A stretch of 64,000 nt of DNA from Shouchella tritolerans (GTDB lineage Bacteria; Bacillota; Bacilli; Bacillales; Bacillaceae_D), in contig NZ_JAODPB010000001.1 in the NCBI RefSeq assembly GCF_025770735.1, positions 1,176,986-1,240,985 of the forward strand. The letters run 5' to 3'. A program made the translations under genes and the position numbers. The first letter of the stretch is position 1; every line of letters starts with the position of its first letter. The notes under the pieces were generated by a model that did not search any database, was not told the origin of the DNA, and saw nothing but the letters and a program-made list of their open reading frames with translations. Of this stretch, positions 55,371-64,000 are shown in pieces.

Positions 55371-56128
55371 TGCTAGCAAAACGGATTATTCCATGCCTAG
55401 ACGTGAAAGAAGGCCGTGTTGTGAAAGGGACGCAATTCCTCTCCTTGCGCGATGCTGGCGATCCAGTCGAACTCGCTGCTTTTTACGACAAAGAAGGCGC
55501 AGACGAGCTCGTCTTTCTTGATATTTCTGCTTCCCATGAAGGGCGGGAAACAATGGTCGATGTGGTCCGCGAAGTCGCTGCAACGCTAGCAATTCCTTTT
55601 ACCGTTGGCGGAGGCATTAACACACTCGCTGACATTCGCCGCATTTTGCGCGCCGGCGCAGACAAAGTGTCCATTAACACAGCCGCCCTGCTTCGTCCAG
55701 CGTTTATTCGCGAAGGCGCCGATTATTTTGGCTCACAATGCATCGTTGTTGCGATTGATGCGAAATTTGATACGGCGCTTGGCACGTGGCGCGTGTACAC
55801 ACATGGTGGCCGCAACCAGACTGACTGGTTAGTAACCGATTGGGCCAAGGAGGCTGTCCGCTTAGGAGCCGGCGAACTGCTCGTAACTAGCATGGATCAA
55901 GATGGAGCGAAGACAGGGTTTGATTTGCCGTTGTTAAAAGCGATCAATGAAGTAGTGACAGTGCCCGTGATTGCCTCTGGTGGAGCAGGAGCGGCAAGCG
56001 ACTTTGTTGACGTGTTCAAACTCCATTACGCAGATGCAGCCCTCGCGGCATCGATTTTCCATTACAAAGAAACGTCAATTCAAGAAGTAAAAGCCCGTTT
56101 ACGGGAAGAAGGTGAGTGCATCCGATGA
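55370..56128 (+). CDS. hisF: Imidazole glycerol phosphate synthase, cyclase subunit
   Basis: Cyclase producing IGP and AICAR with ammonia from His[55 protein letters not shown] and [13 protein letters not shown] carry the conserved Asp residues. 252 residues from ATG 55370, which overlaps the hisA stop (TAATG). Confidence 0.96.
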   Translation: MLAKRIIPCLDVKEGRVVKGTQFLSLRDAGDPVELAAFYDKEGADELVFLDISASHEGRETMVDVVREVAATLAIPFTVGGGINTLADIRRILRAGADKVSINTAALLRPAFIREGADYFGSQCIVVAIDAKFDTALGTWRVYTHGGRNQTDWLVTDWAKEAVRLGAGELLVTSMDQDGAKTGFDLPLLKAINEVVTVPVIASGGAGAASDFVDVFKLHYADAALAASIFHYKETSIQEVKARLREEGECIR

Positions 56129-56745
56129 AACCAATCCGCTTTGATAAAGACGGGCTCGTCCCAGCAATCGTCCAAGATGCAAATAGCAAAGCGGTGCTAA
56201 CGCTTGCTTATATGAATGAAGAATCGCTGCAAAAGACAATAGAAACGAAAGAAACATGGTTTTACAGCCGGTCACGTCAACAACTTTGGCATAAAGGAGA
56301 AACATCAGGCAATACACAACATGTTGTTGACGTCCGCTATGACTGTGACCAAGATGCTGTACTTGTACTTGTGGAACCGAAGGGGCCCGCTTGCCATACA
56401 GGGGCATACAGTTGTTTTTCCCAGTCGCTAACTGGCGGCACCAGCAAGGTGGCAGGCAATCGCTTTCAAATTTTAAACGACCTTGAAGAAACGATTGCAA
56501 AGCGGGAGGCGGAAAAGCCAGAAGGGGCGTATACAACATACTTGTTTACAGAAGGCGTCGATAAAATATTGAAAAAAGTCGGCGAAGAGGCAGGAGAAGT
56601 GATCATTGCCGCGAAAAACCGCGATCCCGAAGAGCTGCGTTGGGAAGTAGCCGACTTGTTTTACCACGTCCTCGTTCTCTTACAGGAACAAAAGCTTCCT
56701 TTGGATAGAGTACTGGAAACGTTGGACGCACGCCATCAATCATAA
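56125..56745 (+). CDS. hisI: Bifunctional phosphoribosyl-AMP cyclohydrolase / phosphoribosyl-ATP pyrophosphatase
   Basis: Fused HisI-HisE enzyme for steps two and three. HisI part: [53 protein letters not shown] (zinc Cys/Asp). HisE part from about residue 112: [44 protein letters not shown]. 206 residues. ATG 56125 overlaps the hisF stop. Completes the pathway except hisC, absent as in B. subtilis. Confidence 0.96.
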   Translation: MKPIRFDKDGLVPAIVQDANSKAVLTLAYMNEESLQKTIETKETWFYSRSRQQLWHKGETSGNTQHVVDVRYDCDQDAVLVLVEPKGPACHTGAYSCFSQSLTGGTSKVAGNRFQILNDLEETIAKREAEKPEGAYTTYLFTEGVDKILKKVGEEAGEVIIAAKNRDPEELRWEVADLFYHVLVLLQEQKLPLDRVLETLDARHQS

Positions 56746-56755
56746 GAGCATGTGA

Positions 56756-56790
56756 AAAACAGCAACCTAAGAACCAGGTTGCTGTTTTTT
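56756..56790 (+). terminator. Terminator of the his operon
   Basis: AAAACAGCAACCT pairs with AGGTTGCTGTTTT around a 7-base loop, with continuing T. Confidence 0.92.
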
Positions 56791-56867
56791 AGAGAAAACC
56801 AACATACATCGTTTTCCTTTTATGAGATGAACATTCATAAGAGGAAAAGCAAAAGGTGGAAAGACAA

Positions 56868-57620
56868 ATGTCTGACATAGCGCTCATTCGAAAAATAGAA
56901 ACACTATCAATGAATGCACAGCCTGCCCTTAAGACAGTGGAGAAAGGCGGATGGATTTTGCGCTTTGCCAATGGCTATACAAAAAGAGCAAACTCGATTC
57001 ACACACTCTATCCTTCTTGTGGGGAGCTTGAAAAGAACATCGAGGCCTGTGAACAAATGTACCGTAGGCAAAATCTTCCTGTAGTTTATAAGCTGACAGC
57101 GGCTGCTTGTCCAAGCGATTTGGATTGTTCTCTAGATGCAAAGGGGTATGATTATATAGGGGAGACGAGTGTTCAAACCTTGTCTTTATCACAAATCGGC
57201 GAAAGGCCAAAGGTTCATGTCGAGAGTAGCCATCGACAAGACCGTAAATGGTTTGATCATTATTGTCATTGGAATCATGTTCGCGAAGCAGACCGACAGA
57301 CATTAAAACAAATGTTTGACAACATTGCCGCCGAGACGTGCTACATGCTTATAACGGACAATTACGGGAACCCTTGTGCTTGCGGGTTAGGAGTTATTGA
57401 AGATAGGTACATTGGGTTATTTGATATAGTGACAAATAAGAAGGAACGAAAACAAGGATATGGGACGCAGCTGATCCAACATTTGCTTCATTGGGGAAAA
57501 GAAAATGAGGCTGACTTTGCTTACTTGCAAGTGGTCCGAGAAAACAAGCCAGCCTTCACACTCTATACGAAGCTTGGCTTTGAAGAAATGTATACATACT
57601 GGTACCGAGTCAAAAGCTGA
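56868..57620 (+). CDS. GNAT family N-acetyltransferase
   Basis: 250 residues. The N-terminal half (GGWILRFANGYTKRANSIHT, NLPVVYKLTAA) and C-terminal acetyl-CoA fold (LFDIVTNKKERKQGYGTQLI, YLQVVRENKPAFTLYTKLGF) define a two-lobed GNAT. The Q/R-x-x-G-x-G acetyl-CoA loop is KQGYGT. Substrate unknown; relatives act on small amines or amino-acid-like compounds. ATG 56868 follows AAAAGGTGG. Single gene between the his terminator and a convergent regulator. Confidence 0.85.
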   Translation: MSDIALIRKIETLSMNAQPALKTVEKGGWILRFANGYTKRANSIHTLYPSCGELEKNIEACEQMYRRQNLPVVYKLTAAACPSDLDCSLDAKGYDYIGETSVQTLSLSQIGERPKVHVESSHRQDRKWFDHYCHWNHVREADRQTLKQMFDNIAAETCYMLITDNYGNPCACGLGVIEDRYIGLFDIVTNKKERKQGYGTQLIQHLLHWGKENEADFAYLQVVRENKPAFTLYTKLGFEEMYTYWYRVKS

Positions 57621-57696
57621 GACTAGCGATGTTTAAATAGATTAAACTGGGCTTGTTGGCTTTATTCAGTAAAAGATGGCTAGCGTCCACTCTTAA

Positions 57697-58602
57697 TCAA
57701 TGAAAATCCTTAAGTTTCGATTTTTTGTAGGCAAGTGGTGTCATGTTCATCACTTTTCGGAATCGAGCGATAAAATAGCTTGTGCTGTTAAAACCTACTT
57801 GATAAGCTACGTCCGTTACAGTTGCGTTTGGCTGCTGCAAGAGAGGCAAGCTTTTTTGGATACGGTAATCAGTAACGTATTGAAGGGGGGACGTTTTTAG
57901 CATTCGTTTAAAATAGCGGCAACATTCAGAGCGGCTTAGCTGCCCTGCCTTTGCTATATCATCTAAGGAAATGTTCTCTCCAAAGTGGCTATGAATCCAT
58001 TGAAGCATTCCCTTTACTCGTCGATTTTGCATCATCTTGTTCTGGTCGTATTCTAATCGCAGTCCATTTGAGATTAGAAGTTTCCATATCGCCACCATCT
58101 TGGTAGTGACATCAATTTCATAATAAGGGGGCTGCTCTTCAATCGATCGATGGATGCTTAACGTACAGTCAATAATATTTTTCCCCCACCCTTCATCGGC
58201 ACAAATATCCAAGTAGGGAAGGTTCGTCGCTTGAATGTATGGGCTAACATAAGTTGCAAAAAGCTCTTGCGGCAAAATGAAAGATGGATCGACATTAAGA
58301 CAAATATAGCGACTATTTAAATGAGGCAGACTTTCAGCCATGTGAAGGCTGCCGCTATTGATGAACACCCCATTCTTCTCATGAACAATAACCGTCTCAT
58401 TATTGACATGAAAACGTACTTTTCCATTTGTTACAACGACAAATTGTAGCTCATCATGCCAATGAAGAGGAATATAGCCATTGCTGTTTTCTTTAATGGA
58501 TGTATGATAGCAGGCAATCGGCAAATCAACAGTTCGATGGGCTGTTTGTTCTTTTAAATGATCATCAATTTCAAAATGGATTGTCCCCACGTTCCACCTC
58601 AA
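57697..58602 (-). CDS. AraC family transcriptional regulator
   Basis: 301 residues: N-terminal cupin ligand domain ([28 protein letters not shown]) and a C-terminal double HTH ([70 protein letters not shown]). It is divergent from an EamA transporter with only about 90 bases between, so it probably controls that gene. The start is uncertain: TTG 58602 or GTG 58590, both near GAGGTGG. Confidence 0.9.
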   Translation of the reverse strand: MRWNVGTIHFEIDDHLKEQTAHRTVDLPIACYHTSIKENSNGYIPLHWHDELQFVVVTNGKVRFHVNNETVIVHEKNGVFINSGSLHMAESLPHLNSRYICLNVDPSFILPQELFATYVSPYIQATNLPYLDICADEGWGKNIIDCTLSIHRSIEEQPPYYEIDVTTKMVAIWKLLISNGLRLEYDQNKMMQNRRVKGMLQWIHSHFGENISLDDIAKAGQLSRSECCRYFKRMLKTSPLQYVTDYRIQKSLPLLQQPNATVTDVAYQVGFNSTSYFIARFRKVMNMTPLAYKKSKLKDFH

Positions 58603-58693
58603 TATCCTTATACTTTTTCGTTCAATTCGCGTATCTTTAACGGCATTTTTCTTTTATTATAACACCATTATGATTGTAAAGGTGGAGAGAAAG

Positions 58694-59602
58694 ATGAGAC
58701 GGTATGTAGGCCTCATGCTCGTTTTAGTAGGAGCAGTATGTTGGGGGATGGGCGGAACCGTCGCCCAAAAATTGTTCCAGCAAGACGCTGTTAATATAAA
58801 TTGGCTTGTGTCCATAAGGCTCTTAATTGCAGGAGCAATGTTATTAATTATACAACTCTTGTTAAAGAATCGGACGCAAATTTTAGGCGTTTGGAAAACA
58901 AAGCAATCAGCTGCACGGCTTCTTACTTTTGGAATTTTTGGCATGCTTGCCGTCCAATATACGTACATGGCATCGATTAAAAATGGCAATTCGGCAGTTG
59001 CGACATTGCTGCAATATTTAGCACCTGTCATGATCATTCTGTATATGGTAGTTCGCGGGCAAAATCGATTGACTAGGCGTGACCTGATTTATGTGTCTCT
59101 TGCTTTGACTGGTTGCTATCTTCTGTTAACAAATGGTTCCCTTTCCGAGCTTTCAGTGCCAGCTTCTGCGATTATTTGGGGAATTCTTTCAGGGGCTGCA
59201 CTAGCCTTTTACACGTTGTATGCGGTTCCTTTGTTAAAACAGTACGATTCTCTTGTGATTGTCGGTTGGGCGATGCTAATTGGAGGTATGGCTTTAAGTG
59301 TGATTCATCCTCCGTGGCGGATTGGGGAGGCAACTTTTCAGCTAGAAACGTATCTACACCTTGGTTTTGTCATTTTTTTCGGAACGATGCTTGCTTTTTG
59401 GTTCTACATTGAAAGTTTGAATACCCTTTCTCCGAAAGAAACGAGTCTGCTTGGAAGTGCCGAACCATTAGCTGCGGTAGTGACGATGGTCATTTGGCTC
59501 CGTGAACCGTTCGGTGTTTTTCAATGGGGAGGGCTCGCTTGTATTCTTGCTATGATTTTTATAATGGCGTGGCAAAAAGAGGATGCGAAGGCCCAGACAT
59601 AG
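58694..59602 (+). CDS. EamA/DMT family transporter
   Basis: 302 residues, ten predicted membrane segments, two EamA repeats ([60 protein letters not shown]). Often exporters of amino acids or drugs. ATG 58694 follows AAAGGTGGAGA; the ATG at 58670 has no site. Divergent AraC gene is the likely regulator. Unlike the riboswitch-linked DMT at 38 kb, nothing here indicates a substrate. Confidence 0.88.
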   Translation: MRRYVGLMLVLVGAVCWGMGGTVAQKLFQQDAVNINWLVSIRLLIAGAMLLIIQLLLKNRTQILGVWKTKQSAARLLTFGIFGMLAVQYTYMASIKNGNSAVATLLQYLAPVMIILYMVVRGQNRLTRRDLIYVSLALTGCYLLLTNGSLSELSVPASAIIWGILSGAALAFYTLYAVPLLKQYDSLVIVGWAMLIGGMALSVIHPPWRIGEATFQLETYLHLGFVIFFGTMLAFWFYIESLNTLSPKETSLLGSAEPLAAVVTMVIWLREPFGVFQWGGLACILAMIFIMAWQKEDAKAQT

Positions 59603-59795
59603 AGATGGCCTCTATTGACAGGAAAGCACTCACTATTGGCTGTGAACGAAAGGGGAAACGGTTCTCACGGAACGCGAATGCCTTTTACGTTTTAAACGGA
59701 AGGAGAACGGCTAAACTGGTGGTAGAGCATAAGGCAGCAGGCAAATGTGGTTGCTAGGTCGTTTACGAACCGACTTATGAAAGGAGAAGGTAACA

Positions 59796-61049
59796 GTGGC
59801 CAGTGAAAAGGAAATCCCAAAAGAATCAGGGGTAGATAACAGTGTAGCCGTACTCCGAGAAGGGTATTTATATGGCACGAACCGAGCCCAAGCATTTCAA
59901 TCGGATCTTTTTAAAACACGCTTGCTAGGGCAAGAAGCGATTTGTATACGTGGAGAGGAAGCAGCCGAACTGTTTTATGATAATGAAAAATTTAAGCGAG
60001 CAGGCGCAGCCCCAAAGCGGGTCGTAAAAACGCTATTTGGCAAAGGCGGCGTTCAAGCGCTTGATGGGGAAGCACACCATCATCGAAAAGCGATGTTTAT
60101 GTCGCTCATGTCGAAAGAAACGCTAAAAGACATTCGCGCTATGGCTTCAAAACAATGGGAACTAGCCGCTCAAAGATGGCAGAACCAACCAAAGGTCGTT
60201 TTGTATGAAGAAGCGCAAGAAGTAATGTGCCGGACTGCGTTCGAATGGGCTGGGATTCCCCTTGAGGAAGATGAAGTGAAAGAGAAAGCGGAGTGGTTTC
60301 GTGCCATGATTGAAGCGCCAGCGGCGATCGGGCCAGCCCATTGGAAAGGACGGCGCAACCGGGGCAAAGCCGAAAGTTGGGTGAAGGAGCTTGTGGAGGA
60401 TGTCCGTACGGGCAAGCGACAAGCAGCAGAAGGAAAAACTTTGCATACCATGTCGTTCCATCGCGAATTAAATGGCGAATGGATGGACGGCCAAACAGCA
60501 GCAGTCGAAATCATCAATATCCTCCGGCCAATTGTGGCCATTTCCATCTACATTTGCTTCACGGCACTCGCTGTCCATCAATACCCGCAAGAACGGGAAA
60601 AGCTCGGATCAGACGAAGAAAAATTACAGCATTTTGTCCAAGAAGTCAGGCGCTTCTATCCATTTTTCCCTTTTGTACCTGCGCGACCAATCAAGGATTT
60701 TACGTGGAATGGCTACCCATTTAAGAAAGGCACATTAGTGCTTCTCGATTTATATGGGACCAATCATCATCCGAAGCTCTGGGACAATCCCGAACAGTTT
60801 CGGCCAGATCGCTTTACAACATGGAACAAAAGCCCGTTTGCCTTTATTCCCCAAGGTGGAGGCGATCGCAATACTGGACATCGTTGCGCAGGCGAATGGA
60901 TCACAATTGAGATTATGAAAGAAAGTTTGGATTTTCTTGTCAATAGAATCGATTATACCGTGCCTGAACAAGATTTACGTTTTCGCTTTAACGAAATGCC
61001 CGCTTTGCCCCATAGCCATTTTGTGATGACGAATGTCCGCTTTCAATAA
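59796..61049 (+). CDS. Cytochrome P450, CYP152 family fatty-acid peroxygenase
   Basis: CYP152 enzymes (B. subtilis YbdT/P450-BSbeta, OleT) use hydrogen peroxide to hydroxylate or decarboxylate fatty acids and need no redox partner. 417 residues. The acid-alcohol pair of normal P450s is replaced by RP in the I helix (ILRPIVAISIYICFTALAVH, about residue 245), where Arg binds the substrate carboxylate. EVRRFYPF is the ExxR region; the heme loop is FIPQGGGDRNTGHRCAGE with the Cys ligand near residue 365. GTG follows AAGGAGAAGG. No ferredoxin or reductase is adjacent, as expected. The 190 bases upstream show no gene. Confidence 0.92.
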   Translation: MASEKEIPKESGVDNSVAVLREGYLYGTNRAQAFQSDLFKTRLLGQEAICIRGEEAAELFYDNEKFKRAGAAPKRVVKTLFGKGGVQALDGEAHHHRKAMFMSLMSKETLKDIRAMASKQWELAAQRWQNQPKVVLYEEAQEVMCRTAFEWAGIPLEEDEVKEKAEWFRAMIEAPAAIGPAHWKGRRNRGKAESWVKELVEDVRTGKRQAAEGKTLHTMSFHRELNGEWMDGQTAAVEIINILRPIVAISIYICFTALAVHQYPQEREKLGSDEEKLQHFVQEVRRFYPFFPFVPARPIKDFTWNGYPFKKGTLVLLDLYGTNHHPKLWDNPEQFRPDRFTTWNKSPFAFIPQGGGDRNTGHRCAGEWITIEIMKESLDFLVNRIDYTVPEQDLRFRFNEMPALPHSHFVMTNVRFQ

Positions 61050-61051
61050 AA

Positions 61052-61089
61052 CGTGTGCCTCTTTAATGTTAAAGAGGCACGCCTTTTTA
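61052..61089 (+). terminator. Terminator of the P450 gene
   Basis: GTGCCTCTTTA pairs with TAAAGAGGCAC around ATGT, then GCC and TTTTT. Confidence 0.9.
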
Positions 61090-61249
61090 TGTTGCCAGCG
61101 AGGTTAACGAACTCGATTCATACACTTGCAATTTGCCTTAACAAATAAGTGTTTGGCCGTTATTTTACTCGATTCATAAAACTAGAACCCATTCGTTTTT
61201 CTATGTTTCAAATTAGCTTTATAACGTGAAATCGATTCATTAGGCCATT

Positions 61250-61420
61250 CCCAAAAGCTTGCGCCTTGAGCTGTGAGATACCTGTGAAGGAACATGGTGA
61301 AGTCTATATGAAGGTGGGTGAGATCACCGACTTCACCCCATCTGCTCCGGTTCATGTATGGTTCGGTGGTAAGGCTGTTATTATGAATGTTTTTCCTGAC
61401 ACTTGCTTACCGGTTTTCAC
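61250..61420 (+). other. Unexplained structured segment, possibly a relic or non-coding RNA
   Basis: GGTGAAGTC and GACTTCACC (61292-61342 area) form a perfect 9-bp inverted repeat enclosing a second stem GGTG/CACC. The same stretch is open in one frame without a start (HGEVYMKVGEITDFTPSAPV, HVWFGGKAVIMNVFPD) and stops near 61427. CATGTATGGTTCGG vaguely resembles the 3' strand of a group II intron domain V, but the partner strand is missing. The remainder of the 600-base gap (61090-61650) is AT-rich with one small ORF at 61500. Confidence 0.3.
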
Positions 61421-61499
61421 CTGTTAGCCCCGTTGTTTGCAAGCTTAAATGATGGAAGCGGCTGACGCTTTAACATTATGCTTAAAAAGGGAGGAGAAA

Positions 61500-61613
61500 G
61501 TGGAGTACAGCACCCGATTTTCCAAGCAGCCAGTAGGGAAGGGCACAAAATTTTTTCAAAAGAACTTTTTTAACGGTTGTCCTTACAGAAAATCACGTTT
61601 AGTGTATACTTGA
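61500..61613 (+). CDS. Small ORF (37 codons) upstream of yvcD
   Basis: GTG preceded by GGGAGG at 5 bases, encoding a basic peptide starting MEYSTRFSKQPVGKGTKFF with phenylalanine and lysine clusters, ending TGA. Its 3' end overlaps a likely promoter -10 (TATACT, 61605-61610) for yvcD, which argues against it. Family not recognised. Confidence 0.25.
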   Translation: MEYSTRFSKQPVGKGTKFFQKNFFNGCPYRKSRLVYT

Positions 61614-61650
61614 CGATAGATAGATAATTTGCTTGGAGGGACAAGCTTAC

Positions 61651-62700
61651 ATGAGCGACGGATCGAAAGAAGATTCAAGGACCATTGTTCCGTTTTACCA
61701 AAATGGGGATTACTTTTTTCATAGAGGATTGCAAGCTTTTCACAAAAAACATTTAAATCGGGCTGCAAAACTGCTAGAGCGGGCAGTGAAGCTTACTGCC
61801 TCTGAACCGATTTTTAAAATACAGTTGGCTGCAGTGCTGTCAGAACTTGGGGAGTATGGGAGGTCGAATGATCTCTTACAATCCGTGCTGGCAAGCTCCG
61901 GCAATCAACAGCCTGTTTGCCATTTTTTTATTGCCAATAATGAAGTGTATATGGGCCACTTTTATCAGGCTGAAAAGCATGTGCGCCTCTATTTAGAAAA
62001 AGAGCCAAACGGGCAGTTTGCTGAAGAAGCACATGAATTGCTTGAGCTATTTGAAGATGATCCTTTTATGGAGGAAGAAGCCAGTTCGGAACCGTTTTTA
62101 GACGACCATGAACAGGCATGGCTTCTTTTGCGAAAAGGGCAAGCAGAGCTGGCGGTGCCGTTGCTTGAGTCAATCGTTAGCAAGCACCCTCGTTTGTGGG
62201 CTGCGCAAAATCATCTCGCCGAAGCGTTATTTTGCATCGGTGAAACCGAAAGAGCGTTTACCATTTGCCAGGAAGTGCTCGATAAGGATCAGGGCAACTT
62301 GTTGGCATTATGCAATCTCGCATTATTTTACTTTGAAATGGGCTATACTAAAGAGGCGAAATGGTATCGTGAGCGGCTTGCAAGCGTTTATCCTCTTGAT
62401 TCAGGTCACGCTGCACGCCTTGTCCAAGTGCTATGTGCCCTTGGAAATTATAAAGAAGTCCTTTCACGGCCTTTTCCCACTGATGTGGATGAAGAAGCAG
62501 CCCTTTTGCGGTGTTACGGTGTCGCTTCCTACCATGAACAAAATGAAAAAGCCGCTTTAGAGCATTTGAAAAAAGCGGCAGCGCTTGGCGACGGAGCTTC
62601 GAAACAGCTGGTGGAAGCGGTGGCCAACAAACAATCAGACGATATTTCGTTTACATTGTTTGCCGAACGTGGCTTCTTGAGCAGAACATTAGACAGTTAG
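61651..62700 (+). CDS. yvcD: TPR-repeat protein YvcD
   Basis: 349 residues made almost wholly of TPR-like helical hairpins (FFHRGLQAFHKKHLNRAAKL; AVKLTASEPIFKIQLAAVLS; LGEYGRSNDLLQSVLAS; LLRKGQAELAVPLLESIVSK; LAEALFCIGETERAFTICQE; LFYFEMGYTKEAKWYRERLA). No signal peptide or membrane segment, so a cytosolic scaffold; partners unknown. ATG 61651 follows GGAGGG; the TTG at 61633 overlaps it. Position before trxB matches B. subtilis. Confidence 0.88.
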   Translation: MSDGSKEDSRTIVPFYQNGDYFFHRGLQAFHKKHLNRAAKLLERAVKLTASEPIFKIQLAAVLSELGEYGRSNDLLQSVLASSGNQQPVCHFFIANNEVYMGHFYQAEKHVRLYLEKEPNGQFAEEAHELLELFEDDPFMEEEASSEPFLDDHEQAWLLLRKGQAELAVPLLESIVSKHPRLWAAQNHLAEALFCIGETERAFTICQEVLDKDQGNLLALCNLALFYFEMGYTKEAKWYRERLASVYPLDSGHAARLVQVLCALGNYKEVLSRPFPTDVDEEAALLRCYGVASYHEQNEKAALEHLKKAAALGDGASKQLVEAVANKQSDDISFTLFAERGFLSRTLDS

Positions 62701-62743
62701 CTGTTTCTTTCGCTACGATGGAAGCAGATAACTTGAAGAGTAG

Positions 62744-63709
<966 letters not shown>

Positions 63710-63841
63710 TCGTGGATAGCGAATTTGCTTTAAAGGGGTAAACCGTCATCAGCTTTTAAAGACGCTGTAATGCAATTGAAATAACGGTTCCTTTATAATA
63801 GAAACAGTAATTGACCCCCTTTTTTAAATATAGCTTCATTT

Positions 63842-63867
63842 AGGCGCAGATTTCTGCGCCTTTTTTT
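63842..63867 (+). terminator. Terminator after trxB
   Basis: AGGCGCAG pairs with CTGCGCCT around ATTT, then seven T. Confidence 0.92.
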
Positions 63868-63897
63868 AGGTTAAACAGAACAAAATAAGCGCCATCA

Positions 63898-63926
63898 TTG
63901 TCGCCTCTCTTAATTACTTGTATACT
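63898..63926 (+). promoter_or_regulatory. Sigma-A promoter of the yvcI-like gene
   Basis: TTGTCG, 17-base spacer, TATACT, about 29 bases before the TTG start codon. Confidence 0.65.
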
Positions 63927-63954
63927 ATAAAATGAGAAACGCGAGGTGAGAGGC

Positions 63955-64000
63955 TTGCAGCGAATAACCAATTGCATACTGGCAACAGCGGATCAATGTT
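63955..64000 (+). CDS. yvcI: Start of a Nudix hydrolase gene (YvcI-like), truncated by the window edge
   Basis: TTG at 63955 after GAGGTGAG opens a frame reading MQRITNCILATADQC, matching the N-terminus of YvcI-type Nudix hydrolases, and yvcI follows trxB in B. subtilis. The Nudix box lies outside the window, so the call rests on 15 residues and synteny. Confidence 0.6.
   Translation, partial: MQRITNCILATADQC

Noticed and set aside
59524-59757. 77-codon frame between the EamA and P450 genes
   Set aside because: It starts inside the EamA gene in another frame, has no ribosome site and no recognisable content.
61280-61390. Group II intron domain V
   Set aside because: Only the 3' strand-like CATGTATGGTTC is present; the AGC catalytic strand and the domain VI branch point are not visible.

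Overview
The window reads as chromosome from a Bacillus-group Firmicute. Gene order follows the Bacillus subtilis degSU - comF - flagellar - secA - prfB - ftsEX - uvrBA - hprK/lgt - his - trxB block. Strong Shine-Dalgarno sequences, TTG/GTG starts and intrinsic terminators fit this. Acidic exported proteins and moderate GC suggest an alkaliphilic relative such as the Shouchella (Bacillus) clausii group; that placement is inference. I see no rRNA, tRNA, CRISPR array, prophage or intact insertion sequence.

Layout. 1-3150 (minus strand): an unfinished secreted GH73 glucosaminidase with tandem SH3b repeats, and an LCP cell-wall ligase. 3600-9990: an Lrp/AsnC regulator and a complete oligopeptide ABC transporter (ATPase, ATPase, permease, permease, binding lipoprotein). 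10.2-11.7 kb: pcp and, convergent to it, a YigZ/IMPACT protein. 12-17 kb: DegS/DegU two-component system, DegV, ComFA and ComFC (no ComFB). 17.2-24.7 kb: a flagellar late operon yvyF-flgM-flgN-flgK-flgL-fliW-csrA-flaG-fliD-fliS-fliT, lacking hag at its usual place after csrA. 24.7-31.7 kb: a lipoprotein, cold-shock protein, ribosome hibernation factor, SecA, RF2 (with its programmed frameshift) and a YitT protein. 32-37.8 kb: FtsE, FtsX, a coiled-coil M23 endopeptidase, CtpB and MinJ, a cell-wall/division cluster. 38-39.3 kb: a DMT-superfamily transporter behind an FMN riboswitch and terminator. 39.3-44.5 kb: uvrB-uvrA behind LexA-like boxes and a long leader with tiny ORFs. 44.6-50.2 kb: yvlBCD, hprK, lgt, yvoD, ppaX, yvoF. 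50.3-56.8 kb: complete hisZGDBHAFI operon. 56.9-61.1 kb: an accessory stretch with a GNAT enzyme, AraC regulator, divergent EamA exporter and a CYP152-type peroxygenase. 61.1-61.65 kb: non-coding or relic DNA with an unexplained structured segment. 61.65-64 kb: TPR protein yvcD, trxB and the start of a Nudix gene.

The most interesting points are: the FMN riboswitch controlling an EamA/DMT transporter (candidate riboflavin importer); the uvrBA leader with two LexA-like boxes, an internal terminator and two tiny ORFs; a likely AUU start for the glucosaminidase; the missing hag; the FtsEX-M23-CtpB-MinJ grouping; and several small ORFs with good ribosome binding sites (11869, 25718, 61500).
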